Below are positions 17,135 through 25,890 of a stretch of 35,650 nt of DNA, piece by piece. The notes beneath the pieces are model-generated. The model saw only the letters and a list, made by a program, of their open reading frames with translations. It did not search any database and had not been told where the DNA came from. How positions within the stretch are numbered: the first letter of the stretch is position 1; every line of letters begins with the position of its first letter. The stretch lies in assembly GCA_946061515.1 (NCBI GenBank), contig CAMGRL010000019.1:1-35650 (forward strand). Direction: 5' to 3'. Made by a program: the position numbers and the translations under genes. The DNA is from an uncultured Clostridia bacterium (GTDB lineage: Bacteria > Bacillota > Clostridia > Oscillospirales > Oscillospiraceae).

Positions 17135-18172
17135 TTGGACAAAATTCTGAAAATCGGCCTGATCGGCTGCGGCGCCATCGGCAAGGATCACTGCCGCCGC
17201 ATCATTGAATGTGTTCCCGGTGCAACGGTTGTCGCCGTCAGCTCCAACACTGCGGCCAGCGCGGACGCGCTCGCCGAAAAGTTCGGCATCCGTTCCTACG
17301 GCAGCGACTGCAAAGGCATGATCGCGGACCCTGAGGTGGAAGCGGTGGTCATCACCTCTATTGACTCCACCCACCATGATTATGTGATGGAAGTGCTCAA
17401 GCACGAGAAGTGGTGCTTCTGTGAAAAGCCGCTGAGCCAGAACGCAAAGGACTGCGAGGAGATCATCGCCCGCGAGCTGGAGATCGGCAAGCGTCTGGTG
17501 CAGGTGGGCTTCATGCGCCGCTATGACCGTGGATACGCCGAAATGAAGCGCATCATCGACTCCGGTGAGCTGGGCGCGCCCCTGCTCATCAAGGCCTGCC
17601 ACCGTAACGTGGCCCAGGGTCCGGGCTTTAAGACCGAGAACGGTATCACCAACGTGGCGATCCACGAGCTGGATATCTGCCGCTGGCTGCTGGGCGATGA
17701 GTATGAGGACGCTCAGTGCGTACGGGTGCGCCAGAGCGCCAATTCCGACAAGGGCTATGACAACCCCCAGGTCGTACTGCTGCGCACCAAGAAGGGCTGC
17801 TTTATCGACGTGGAAGTGCAGGTAGCCGACGGCTACGGCTATGACATCCAGTGCGAAGTCGTTTGTGAAAACGGCACCGTCAAGCTGCCCGACCCCTATG
17901 CGGTCGTGCGCCGCGCCCGTCCCGCTGGCTGGGACAGTCTCCAGCCGGCCGAGTGCATGCCCATCATGACCGACTGGAAAGAGCGCTTTATCGAGGCCTA
18001 TGACATCGAGATGTGCAAGTGGGTGGAGTCTGTCCATGCCGGAAAGCTCACCGGACCCTCCTCCTGGGACGGCTATGTGGCCTGTGTTGCCGGCGACGCA
18101 CTCAATGCGTCCCGCGGCACCTCTCAGTTCCTGAAAGTGGAGACCATCGAAAAACCGGAGCTGTACTGCTGA
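17135..18172 (+). CDS. iolG: Inositol 2-dehydrogenase family oxidoreductase
   Basis: A 345-residue GFO/IDH/MocA oxidoreductase. The NAD-binding GLIGCGAIGKDH loop is at the N-terminus, followed by the catalytic-Lys motif CEKPLSQNAKDC. The GFMRRYDRGYAEMKRI segment and the INH-like VAIHELDICRWLLG motif are typical of myo-inositol 2-dehydrogenase, which oxidises myo-inositol to scyllo-inosose with NAD. Start is TTG at 17135 with AAGGAGG at 17119-17125. It is the last gene of the operon, before the terminator at 18187. Related dehydrogenases use scyllo- or D-chiro-inositol, so the exact isomer is open. Confidence 0.9.
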   Translation: MDKILKIGLIGCGAIGKDHCRRIIECVPGATVVAVSSNTAASADALAEKFGIRSYGSDCKGMIADPEVEAVVITSIDSTHHDYVMEVLKHEKWCFCEKPLSQNAKDCEEIIARELEIGKRLVQVGFMRRYDRGYAEMKRIIDSGELGAPLLIKACHRNVAQGPGFKTENGITNVAIHELDICRWLLGDEYEDAQCVRVRQSANSDKGYDNPQVVLLRTKKGCFIDVEVQVADGYGYDIQCEVVCENGTVKLPDPYAVVRRARPAGWDSLQPAECMPIMTDWKERFIEAYDIEMCKWVESVHAGKLTGPSSWDGYVACVAGDALNASRGTSQFLKVETIEKPELYC

Positions 18173-18186
18173 GCGGACAGCGCGAA

Positions 18187-18228
18187 AAAAACTGGGGGCG
18201 ATCCGCAGGGTCTCCCCAGTTTTTGAAC
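18187..18228 (+). terminator. Terminator of the iol operon
   Basis: An 11-bp stem AAAAACTGGGG (18187-18197) pairs with CCCCAGTTTTT (18214-18224). The loop is 16 bases and the stem itself ends in the T-run. It lies 15 bases after the iolG stop. Confidence 0.85.
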
Positions 18229-18363
18229 GCAATTTACGGAAATTTTCGGAGAGTGTTGCGCCTTTTCGGGAGATTCAGGCACAGTTTGTTGGCATATTTG
18301 CTGTATTTTGCGTAATAGAATTTGTTAAAAACTCCGGAAATTAAAAACTTCGGTATGAATTAA

Positions 18364-18391
18364 TTGACGAAAACCGTGATTTTGCTATAAT
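18364..18391 (+). promoter_or_regulatory. Promoter of the ABC transporter operon
   Basis: TTGACG at 18364-18369, a 16-base spacer and a perfect TATAAT at 18386-18391. Transcription would start near 18398, leaving a leader of about 120 bases. Confidence 0.78.
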
Positions 18392-18409
18392 AATGCCAAC
18401 AGAGAGGTT

Positions 18410-18422
18410 CGGAAACGTATTC
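18410..18422 (+). promoter_or_regulatory. Candidate LacI-type operator downstream of the transporter promoter
   Basis: The core CGGAAACGT (18410-18418), with a weak inverted half GTATTC to its right, sits about 19 bases past the -10 box. The same nine bases occur at 25935-25943 after the HAD/mutase operon promoter, next to the LacI-family gene. The central CG is typical of LacI-family operators. Assignment to that regulator is inference. Confidence 0.5.
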
Positions 18423-18516
18423 GTATTCGGGCAAAAGGATCGATTTCTTTTCCGGACACATGTCCTGCAAACCGCAGGTTCCCGCCGGAATCGCCGGCAA
18501 GAAAGGAGTATCGGAT

Positions 18517-20343
18517 GTGAGTACTAAAAAGCAGCGCAGACCGTTCAACAAAACACGATTGAAAAACCAGATCCTGAACGTGGTGAAAAACCCGTTTAAC
18601 CTGGTCGTGGCTGTCAGCCTTGTCGTTTTGTTCTGCTTGATCGTGATCCCGCTGCTGCAAATGATTGCCTCGACCTTCCTTGTGGCGAAGGGCGAGCTGC
18701 GGCGTATACATGGCGCCCAGGTGGGCGACTTTACGCTCTATTATTGGAAATACCTCCTTGTGGGTCAGATGGCCAGCGCAACGCTGTGGGGCCCGCTGAA
18801 AAACTCGCTGGTCTGCGGTTTCTTCACCGTGCTTGTCAGCGTTCCTCTGGGCAGTGTTCTGGGCTGGCTGGTCGCCCGCACGGACATTCCCTGCAAAAAG
18901 CTTTTGGGCATGCTGGTGGTTATCCCGTACATGATCCCGTCCTGGTGCAAATCGCTGGCCTGGCTGGCAGTGTTCCGCAACAAGACCTCCGGCTCGCTGG
19001 GCTTCCTGGCAGGTATGGGAATCCCGATTCCCGACTGGCTGGCATACGGCCCCGTAGCCATCGTGCTGTGCATGTCGCTGCACTATTACGCGTTCTCGTA
19101 CATTCATGTGCAGTCCGCTCTGCGCTCCATCAACTCCGAGCTTGAGGAGATGGGTGAGATCTGCGGCGCATCAAAGCCCCAGATCCTCCGGTCCATTACG
19201 ATCCCCCTGGTGCTCCCCAGTGTGCTTTCCGCCATCGTTATGACGCTCAGTAAGTCCATCGGTACCTACGGCGTGGCGGCCAACCTGGGCAACCGTATCG
19301 GTTACTTCACCCTGGCCACCAAGATGAAGAACTTCATCAACGGCAGCCCCCAGAACGTGGGCTACGCGATGAGCATTATCCTGATCTCCCTGGCCGCACT
19401 GATCATCTTTGCCAACCAGCGCCTGATCGGCGTGCGTAAGAGCTATGCCACCATCGGCGGCAAGGGCGGACGCAGCACCGAGATGCGTCTGGGCAAGGCT
19501 AAGCTTCCCCTGATGATCTTCCTGGTCCTGTTCCTCTTCTTCGCAATGGTCATGCCCATGTTCGTTCTCGTCATGGAGACCTTCCAGATCAGTACCGGCG
19601 GCGGCTACGGCCTGAACAACCTGACGCTCTATAACTGGATCGGCGCCGATGAGAATCTGGCTCCTTACTACACCAGCTACAAGGGCATCTTCTACAACAG
19701 CGAGTTCGGCAAGGCCCTGTTCAACACCATTCGTCTGACCGTTATCGGCTCCGTCATCACCGCCTTCTGCGGACAGTTTTTGGGTTACATCTGCACCCGC
19801 GGCCGCGGCAAGTGGTACGGCAGCTTGACCGAGCAGCTGGTGTTCGTTCCCTATCTGATGAGCGGCGTGGCTTTCTCCGCCATGTATGTGGCCATGTTCA
19901 GCAGGCCTCACCTGGGCGGCCTGATCCCGTCTATCTACGGTACATTCACGCTGATCGTTCTTACCAGCGTTGTCAAGCATTTCCCCTTTGCCAGCCGCTC
20001 CGGCACGGCGAACATGATGCAGATCGCCGTGGAACTCGAAGAGGCGGCGGAGATCAACGGCGCGGGCTTCGGCAAGAAGCTGAGCCGGATCGTCCTGCCG
20101 CTGGCAAAGAACGGCTTTATTTCCGGCTTTATGCTGACCTTTATCAGCATTGCCAAGGAGCTCGACCTGATTATCATCATGATGGATAAGCGTACTACGA
20201 CGATGTCCTACCTGGCGTTTACATACTCGCAGGATGGCATGAACCAGATGGCGGATGCAATCTCGGTCTGCGTTCTGATGTTTATTCTGATCTGCTATAT
20301 TATCGCCAACCGCTTTGGCGCCGATATCGGTAAGTCGTGGTAA
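18517..20343 (+). CDS. ABC transporter permease, fused two-domain (FbpB/AfuB type)
   Basis: A 608-residue integral membrane protein with two related halves, each with about six membrane segments. Each half has an EAA loop that contacts the ATPase: EEMGEICGASKPQILRSI in the first and EEAAEINGAGFGKKL in the second. Such fused permeases belong to importers of ferric iron, sugar phosphates, phosphonates or polyamines. The start is set at GTG 18517 because AAAGGAG at 18502-18508 lies 8 bases upstream; the ATG at 18460 has no such signal. It is followed 18 bases later by the ATPase gene. Confidence 0.9.
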   Translation: MSTKKQRRPFNKTRLKNQILNVVKNPFNLVVAVSLVVLFCLIVIPLLQMIASTFLVAKGELRRIHGAQVGDFTLYYWKYLLVGQMASATLWGPLKNSLVCGFFTVLVSVPLGSVLGWLVARTDIPCKKLLGMLVVIPYMIPSWCKSLAWLAVFRNKTSGSLGFLAGMGIPIPDWLAYGPVAIVLCMSLHYYAFSYIHVQSALRSINSELEEMGEICGASKPQILRSITIPLVLPSVLSAIVMTLSKSIGTYGVAANLGNRIGYFTLATKMKNFINGSPQNVGYAMSIILISLAALIIFANQRLIGVRKSYATIGGKGGRSTEMRLGKAKLPLMIFLVLFLFFAMVMPMFVLVMETFQISTGGGYGLNNLTLYNWIGADENLAPYYTSYKGIFYNSEFGKALFNTIRLTVIGSVITAFCGQFLGYICTRGRGKWYGSLTEQLVFVPYLMSGVAFSAMYVAMFSRPHLGGLIPSIYGTFTLIVLTSVVKHFPFASRSGTANMMQIAVELEEAAEINGAGFGKKLSRIVLPLAKNGFISGFMLTFISIAKELDLIIIMMDKRTTTMSYLAFTYSQDGMNQMADAISVCVLMFILICYIIANRFGADIGKSW

Positions 20344-20361
20344 AGAAAGGGAAGGTACAAC

Positions 20362-21480
20362 ATGAGCAGAATTGAACTGAAGCATATTGATAAATACTAC
20401 GGAAACAACCACGTCCTGCGGGATATCAACCTGGTCATTGAGGACGGAGATTTCATGACCCTGCTCGGTCCCTCCGGCTGCGGCAAGACCACCACGCTGC
20501 GTGTGGTGTCCGGCCTGGAGAAGCCGCAGAACGGTGTCATGACCATCGACGGCGAAGAGATGATCAATGCGGATCTGGCCTACTACGCCGAGCCCAGCAA
20601 GCGCGGACTGAACCTGGTGTTCCAGTCCTATGCCCTCTGGCCGCATATGACCGTACGCGAGAACATTGCCTTCGGCCTGAAGATCCAGAAGCTCCCCAAG
20701 GAGGAGATCGCAAGCCGTGTGCAGGAGGCCCTGCGCATGATGCGCATCGAGGAATACATCGACCGTTACCCCAACGAGCTTTCCGGCGGCCAGCAGCAGC
20801 GCGTGGCCATTGCCCGTGCCGTCGCTTCCAACCCGAAGCTCCTGCTGCTTGACGAGCCGCTCTCAAACCTGGACGCCCGTCTGCGCGTGGATATGCGCTC
20901 CGAGCTGCAGCGCATACACAAGGAACTGGGTACGACGATCATCTATGTAACCCATGACCAGGTCGAGGCCATGACCATGTCCACCAAGATCGCCCTCTTC
21001 AAGGCCGGCGAGCTCAGCCAGGTCGCGGCGCCCATGGAGCTGTACATGAACCCCATCGACCTGGAGGCCGCAGACTTTATCGGCAACCCCCGCATCAACT
21101 TCCTGGAGGGCAAGGCCATCTACGAGGGCGGCAAGCTCCGCGTGCGCTGCGAGCTGGACTCCTATGTGTTCGATTCCTCCGATATGACCGACGAGGAGGT
21201 TCCCAGCGGCGAGTTTGACTGCGTGGTTGCCATCCGTCCGGAGCAGATCCATATCTTTGAAGAGCCGGGTGAAGGCCGCATCCCGGTGCAGGTGTATGCA
21301 AACCAGCCGGCCGGCTCCGAGACGCTGGTCTCCCTGCGCACCGGCAACAGCGACTTCCTCTCCAAGCAGATCGGGCTTGCCCAGTACGCGCTGGATCAGA
21401 CCGTCTATGTCTCCATTGCCCCTGAAAAGGTCAACGTTTACAACGCCGCCACCACGCGCCTCATCAAGCGCGCAAGGTAA
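20362..21480 (+). CDS. ABC transporter ATP-binding protein (PotA/FbpC type)
   Basis: A 372-residue ATPase energising the adjacent permease. Walker [10 protein letters not shown] is at about residue 36, the signature [14 protein letters not shown] and Walker [14 protein letters not shown] follow, then the H-loop VTHDQVEAM. The last third is a TOBE-type regulatory domain ([13 protein letters not shown]). This architecture belongs to the carbohydrate/iron/polyamine uptake group, in which the substrate is set by the binding protein. Confidence 0.93.
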   Translation: MSRIELKHIDKYYGNNHVLRDINLVIEDGDFMTLLGPSGCGKTTTLRVVSGLEKPQNGVMTIDGEEMINADLAYYAEPSKRGLNLVFQSYALWPHMTVRENIAFGLKIQKLPKEEIASRVQEALRMMRIEEYIDRYPNELSGGQQQRVAIARAVASNPKLLLLDEPLSNLDARLRVDMRSELQRIHKELGTTIIYVTHDQVEAMTMSTKIALFKAGELSQVAAPMELYMNPIDLEAADFIGNPRINFLEGKAIYEGGKLRVRCELDSYVFDSSDMTDEEVPSGEFDCVVAIRPEQIHIFEEPGEGRIPVQVYANQPAGSETLVSLRTGNSDFLSKQIGLAQYALDQTVYVSIAPEKVNVYNAATTRLIKRAR

Positions 21481-21563
21481 AGCATTCAGTAGCTGAAGCG
21501 GTCACACCGCGCGGTATAAATCCCCAATAATTCAGGCAACAAAATGGAAAGGAGAACAGTACA

Positions 21564-22871
21564 ATGAAAATGAGCAAATCCCTCGCCCTGCTGCTGGCAC
21601 TGTGCATGGTATTCAGTCTCGTCGCCTGCGGCAATCAGCAGACCAATACCCCCGCAGCATCGGAAAACACCCCCGCACAGAACGAAGACGCCCCTCAGGA
21701 GGAAGCTCCCGCCGATGAGGACTCCTCATTCTATGGTCCGATCTATGATGACTGGAGCAAAATGACGGATGAGGAACTCTATGAGCAGGCTCTGGAAGAA
21801 CTCAAGGACGGAAGCTCCATCAACGTTTACGCCACCTCCTCCAAGATGCTCAAGGACAAAGAGACCTTTGAGGAAGCCTTCCCCGGGCTGACTGTAGAGA
21901 TCATGGACCTGGACAACGACGAGGTGATGCAGAAGTGCGTGCTGGAGGCTGACTCCGGCAACGTGCAGGGTGATGTCCTGCAGGTCAAGGATGTGAGCGG
22001 CCAGGTATTCTTCGAGTATTATGAAGATGGCTACATCGCCCCCTTCTATCCTGAAGATATCTGCGCTCACATCAGCGAAGATCTGCTGCGTTACGGCTAC
22101 CCGCTCTACGCCTCTCAGTCCTTCTGGTACTACAACACCGAAGCATTCCCCGAGAACCAGCCTATTGACAGCTGGTGGCAGATCATCGAAAGGAACGATG
22201 ACGGCAGCCAGAAGTACCGTCTCTTTGCCAAGGAGATCGGCTCTGAAACCGCTTACCTGTCCCTGTTCGCCAGCTTCATTGTGAATGCCGAGCAGATGGA
22301 AGCCAACTACAAGGAAGTCTATGGCGAGGATCTGGAGTACACCTATGACGCCAGCGGCTTTGACTTTGATGTGCCCGAGAACAACGCCGGCGTTGAGTAT
22401 CTGTGGCGCTTCTCTCAGATGAAGATCACCTTCATCGGCGACGGCGATGAGCTGGTCGAGGCAGTCCACAACTCCACCGCTGACGATCCCGCTCTGGCTC
22501 TGGCCTCTGCCGGCAAGATCTCCAACCGCGACGATTCCGGCTACAACATCGCCTGGCTCGTGCTCAATCCCTACAACGGCCTGCAGAACATTGAGTACAT
22601 GTATGTTGTTAACAACTGCAAGCATCCTGCCGGCGCCCGTCTGTTCATCCGCTATGTCACCGGCGGTGCTGACGGTGAGAGCGGCGGCTTCAAGCCCTTC
22701 CAGAAGGAAGGCAACTGGCCCGTGCGCGACGATGTAGAGGATAAGAAGAACGATATGACCCTGGTCGAGCTCAATGCAAAAGAGCCGGATCTGGCCGCAA
22801 TCTACAACGTGTTCCTGGATGCACAGGATATGTGGATCTACTGGCTGAGCCTGAATCCCAATATCGGCTGA
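21564..22871 (+). CDS. ABC transporter substrate-binding lipoprotein
   Basis: A 435-residue exported lipoprotein. The signal peptide has a charged start (MKMSKS), a Leu/Ala-rich core and the lipobox LVAC with Cys22 as the acylated residue. A low-complexity Ala/Pro/Glu linker follows (about residues 26-52). The mature part resembles periplasmic-binding-protein type 2 domains of the FbpA/AfuA/PotD group, starting SINVYATSSKMLKDKETF. Ligand is not predictable by eye; the genomic setting suggests a cyclitol, sugar acid or sugar/inositol phosphate. Start ATG follows AAAGGAG. A strong terminator lies 31 bases downstream. Confidence 0.88.
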   Translation: MKMSKSLALLLALCMVFSLVACGNQQTNTPAASENTPAQNEDAPQEEAPADEDSSFYGPIYDDWSKMTDEELYEQALEELKDGSSINVYATSSKMLKDKETFEEAFPGLTVEIMDLDNDEVMQKCVLEADSGNVQGDVLQVKDVSGQVFFEYYEDGYIAPFYPEDICAHISEDLLRYGYPLYASQSFWYYNTEAFPENQPIDSWWQIIERNDDGSQKYRLFAKEIGSETAYLSLFASFIVNAEQMEANYKEVYGEDLEYTYDASGFDFDVPENNAGVEYLWRFSQMKITFIGDGDELVEAVHNSTADDPALALASAGKISNRDDSGYNIAWLVLNPYNGLQNIEYMYVVNNCKHPAGARLFIRYVTGGADGESGGFKPFQKEGNWPVRDDVEDKKNDMTLVELNAKEPDLAAIYNVFLDAQDMWIYWLSLNPNIG

Positions 22872-22902
22872 TCGGCAGCTGAATTATAGAATACGAACTT
22901 GA

Positions 22903-22943
22903 AACCGCGGAGCGGACGCATCCGCTCCGCGGTTCTGCTTTTT
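22903..22943 (+). terminator. Terminator of the ABC transporter operon
   Basis: A perfect 14-bp GC-rich stem (22903-22916 with 22921-22934) has a CGCA loop and is followed by CTGCTTTTTT. It ends only about 10 bases before the next start codon. Confidence 0.92.
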
Positions 22944-22953
22944 TCAGAAACTA

Positions 22954-23538
22954 ATGGATTACGAAAACGAACTTTACAGACAGAACAAGGCCCGGGAGCA
23001 GGAACAAAAACGGCGCGAGCGTCAGAAAAAATGGGACGAAAGAGGAAAACGCTTCTGGAGTACCTTCCTCTTTACGGAAAACGGGAAGCCCAAAAGCGGC
23101 TTTCTGGTTTACACCTTTTGCCTCAGCGTTGTGTTTATCGGCCTGTATCTGGTTGCCTTTGCCTTCATCCCCGATCTGCTGGCTCCCCTGACTGCCTCGT
23201 GGCCGGTCTTCTGGGGAAATCTGCTGGGCTCTCTTTGCGTGAGCATAGCGGTATTGCTGGTCGGCTGGCTGCTGCATGTTCTGCTTTCCGATAAAAGATT
23301 GATTTTCGGAACCTATATCTGGCTGGCTCTCTATGTGGCCGCCGCCTTTATCACAATGGCGGTTATCCTGCGGGGTACAGGCGCAATGCGGGAATTTTCG
23401 GTTTTTGCCGTATGGTTTTTACTTATCCCGCTGGTCTGCGGTTTGGTCCTTTTCTTTTTCCTCTGCAGGAGGGATCACCATCCGGAGACGCCGGCCGAAG
23501 AGGAACCCGAATGGAAAAAATATACCCGCCGCCGTTAA
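22954..23538 (+). CDS. Uncharacterised membrane protein with four predicted helices
   Basis: I do not recognise a family. The 194-residue product starts with a highly charged, probably helical cytoplasmic segment (about residues 1-48, rich in Lys, Arg, Glu and Gln). Four hydrophobic segments follow at about 50-73, 82-108, 112-135 and 148-170, then a charged tail ending in Arg-rich residues. The ATG at 22954 has no convincing Shine-Dalgarno and sits directly after the transporter terminator. The next gene starts 48 bases downstream with a good ribosome site, so the two may be co-transcribed. Confidence 0.65.
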   Translation: MDYENELYRQNKAREQEQKRRERQKKWDERGKRFWSTFLFTENGKPKSGFLVYTFCLSVVFIGLYLVAFAFIPDLLAPLTASWPVFWGNLLGSLCVSIAVLLVGWLLHVLLSDKRLIFGTYIWLALYVAAAFITMAVILRGTGAMREFSVFAVWFLLIPLVCGLVLFFFLCRRDHHPETPAEEEPEWKKYTRRR

Positions 23539-23586
23539 GTATTTTGACACTCCGGCGGCGCGAAGAAACGTCAGGGAGGAGATCGC

Positions 23587-24351
23587 ATGATCACAACGGT
23601 AATGTTTGATATGGGCGGAACACTGGAGGACATCTACGTAGACGAGTGCTCCGAGCTTGCGGCAATCGACAAGCTTGACGAGATGCTTCGCGGCTGGGGG
23701 CTTGACCCGAAGGTCAGCCGGGAGGAATTGAAGCGGCGCGTGGATGCCGGCTGGAAGAAATACGGCCTTTTCCGCGACAGCTGTGATGTGGAGCTCAAGC
23801 CGATTTCCATCTGGTGCGACTACGCCCTGGCGGATTTTGATTTTCCCCGTCAGGAACTGGCGCCGCACTGTGAGGAGATCGCCCACATGTGGGAAGTGAC
23901 GCATTATCACCGCGCCCTCCGTCCCCGGGTGAAGGAGATGCTTCAGGGGCTCTCGGATATGGGACTCAAGCTGGGCATCGTAAGCAACACGGCGGCCATG
24001 TACCAGGTATTTGACATCCTGGAGGAGTATGATATTCGGGATTTCTTTTCCGATGTTACCCTTTCTTCGGTAACCGGACTGAGGAAGCCTCTTCCTGATA
24101 TCTTCTTCGTGGCGGCGCATCAGCTTCGTGCCCATCCGGAAGAATGCATCTATGTGGGAGACACCGTTTCCCGTGATATTATTGGCTCCAAGAGAGCAGG
24201 TTTTTTCCGGGCAATCCAGATCTGTTCCAAGCTGACCGGAGAGAAGGATTCCGGCATTCGCCGCGAATTTGAGCCGGACCATATTATCACAGACATCTAT
24301 GATGTTTATCCTCTTGTACGCAGCCTGGTGGAAGCGGAGAAGAGCTGTTGA
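23587..24351 (+). CDS. HAD-superfamily protein, paralogue 1 (DxG motif I)
   Basis: A 254-residue HAD-like protein. Motif I reads FDMGGTL, so the nucleophile Asp is present but the usual Asp two residues later is Gly. Motif II is IVSNT, motif III Lys is in LRKPLPDIF and motif IV is YVGDTVSRD. A helical cap lies between motifs I and II. HAD enzymes are mostly phosphatases acting on small sugar phosphates, and the +2 Asp normally acts as general acid/base. Four relatives sit in tandem at 25974-28973. Start ATG has GGGAGGAG. It is convergent with the LacI gene. Confidence 0.85.
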   Translation: MITTVMFDMGGTLEDIYVDECSELAAIDKLDEMLRGWGLDPKVSREELKRRVDAGWKKYGLFRDSCDVELKPISIWCDYALADFDFPRQELAPHCEEIAHMWEVTHYHRALRPRVKEMLQGLSDMGLKLGIVSNTAAMYQVFDILEEYDIRDFFSDVTLSSVTGLRKPLPDIFFVAAHQLRAHPEECIYVGDTVSRDIIGSKRAGFFRAIQICSKLTGEKDSGIRREFEPDHIITDIYDVYPLVRSLVEAEKSC

Positions 24352-24363
24352 GAACAAAACAAA

Positions 24364-24426
24364 GGGCAGGACAAGCCGTCCTGCCGTATACACCAATAAC
24401 GCGGCGGGCCCCCGCCGCGTTATTGG
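24364..24426. terminator. Two hairpins between convergent HAD and LacI genes
   Basis: The first stem, GGCAGGAC/GTCCTGCC (24365-24372 with 24378-24385), reads into a T-rich run on the minus strand. The second is a perfect 16-bp inverted repeat, 24393-24408 with 24411-24426, with only two unpaired bases at its centre and no clear T-tract. They separate convergent transcripts. Confidence 0.65.
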
Positions 24427-24556
24427 CAATATATAAATGGTAAATCAACAGCGCTGCACTGACACTGCCGGACAAAGGCGCACAAAAATCCGGCTCGCAG
24501 GGCGGAAATCTTTTCCGGGTATCCCTTTTCCAATGCACAAGCGTTGAAAAACCATC

Positions 24557-25597
24557 TCAGCGCTTGCCGACAAAGCTTCGTTCGGTGACTCCGCGAAGCG
24601 GCGCACAGGACGAACGTTCGACCAGCGCGGGAGAGAGGATGCGGTGAGAATAGCCGTCCCGGTCGTTTTGTATCTTGTCCAGCAGGGTTTCGACCGCAAC
24701 GGAGGCAAGCATTTTCTTGGGCTGCTCAATGGTGGAAAGCCCGATGCGCGGCAGACTGCCATCGCGGATGTTGTCAAAGCCCAGAAGCGAAAGATCACCC
24801 GGGATGCGAATATTGACTTCCTCGGCAGCCTGCATGATTCCCAGGGCATTGGTGTCAGTCGCAGCAAAGATCGCCGTGTAACGAAGCTCCTGAGAAAAAA
24901 GCTGCTTGGCAAGCTGGTAGCCATACTTGATGGAGGATGAGGAAAAGCTGTTGTTGCAGTAGTGAGGCGTAAGGCCGTAATGCTCACAGGCGGCGGCATA
25001 GCCCTCTGCGCGGAGCTGGTGGGTCGTGCTGCCACGCCTGCGCCCAAAGTAAAGAATCTCCCGGTGGCCGAGTTTGTAGAGGTATTCAACGCCCATCTGT
25101 GCGCCGCGGAAATTATCCACGGATACATAGCTCTCCGGCATCTCGCGCAGGTTCTCGCCGATGAACACCGTTGGGATCCGGCTGAGATAAGGGTACAGCT
25201 TTTCGTAGCTCTCCATGCCTGCGGGAGAAAGAAGGATCCCGTCGACCTGCCGTCCGATCATCAGTTCAAAAAGCTCGCGCTCCTGCTCCGGATCCCGGGA
25301 AGAATTGCACAGAATGATATTATATCCCCGGGCACGGGCCTGCCGGTCGATGTGATATGCCAGCTCCGACATGAAGGGGTTATTCACGCTGGGGATGATC
25401 AGCCCCAGCAGTTTTGTGCTTTTCTTGACCATGGAGCGAGCGACTGTGTTTACCGTATAGTTCATCTCCTTGCAGATCTGAAGAATACGACTGCGTGTTT
25501 CCTCGCTGATCTCCGGACTTCCGGTGAGTGCGCGGGAAACAGTGGAATAGGAGACGCCGGCAGCTTTTGCAACGTCTTTGATCGTAACATTTTTCAT
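24557..25597 (-). CDS. LacI-family transcriptional regulator
   Basis: A 346-residue repressor-type protein. The N-terminal LacI helix-turn-helix reads TIKDVAKAAGVSYSTVSRAL, followed by the hinge helix (VARSMVKKSTKLLGL) and a periplasmic-binding-like ligand domain with GLIIPSVNNPFMSEL and DGILLSPAG. Such proteins bind a sugar-like effector and release a palindromic operator with a central CG. Its promoter is at 25643-25671. The HAD/mutase operon is divergent from it, and its promoter carries a CGGAAACGT element, also found before the ABC transporter, so both are likely targets. Confidence 0.92.
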   Translation of the reverse strand: MKNVTIKDVAKAAGVSYSTVSRALTGSPEISEETRSRILQICKEMNYTVNTVARSMVKKSTKLLGLIIPSVNNPFMSELAYHIDRQARARGYNIILCNSSRDPEQERELFELMIGRQVDGILLSPAGMESYEKLYPYLSRIPTVFIGENLREMPESYVSVDNFRGAQMGVEYLYKLGHREILYFGRRRGSTTHQLRAEGYAAACEHYGLTPHYCNNSFSSSSIKYGYQLAKQLFSQELRYTAIFAATDTNALGIMQAAEEVNIRIPGDLSLLGFDNIRDGSLPRIGLSTIEQPKKMLASVAVETLLDKIQNDRDGYSHRILSPALVERSSCAPLRGVTERSFVGKR

Positions 25598-25642
25598 GGA
25601 AATTAACCTCGCAGCGAAAAGTTCCGAAAACTCTACGCAAAT

Positions 25643-25671
25643 ATTTTAAACCGTGCCATACAAAATTGCAA
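25643..25671 (-). promoter_or_regulatory. Promoter of the LacI-family gene
   Basis: On the minus strand TTGCAA (25671-25666), a 17-base spacer and TAAAAT (25648-25643), about 45 bases upstream of the start codon. Confidence 0.6.
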
Positions 25672-25890
25672 GAAGATTTTTGTAAAAAACAACGGAAACT
25701 TGTCTCCGTGCGCAGGGAGCAATCTGCAAAAAGGGAAAAACCGACCAAATAAAATCGAATACATGAATATAATTGAGCGGAAATCGCAACTATTCCCGGG
25801 AAAGAAGATGTTTTTTCCGGGAATCTACTGGAAAGTTGCGAAAAGCCCCTTATATCAAGCAAAATCAATGCTATTTTAAGAAAAATCAGC

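Larger units (their letters stand above)
18173..18516. other. Intergenic region between iolG and the ABC transporter
   Basis: 344 bases without a gene. It contains the iol terminator, an AT-rich stretch with no coding signal (about 18229-18360), the transporter promoter at 18364-18391 and the CGGAAACGT motif at 18410-18418. An in-frame ATG at 18460 lies in the leader but lacks a Shine-Dalgarno. Confidence 0.7.
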
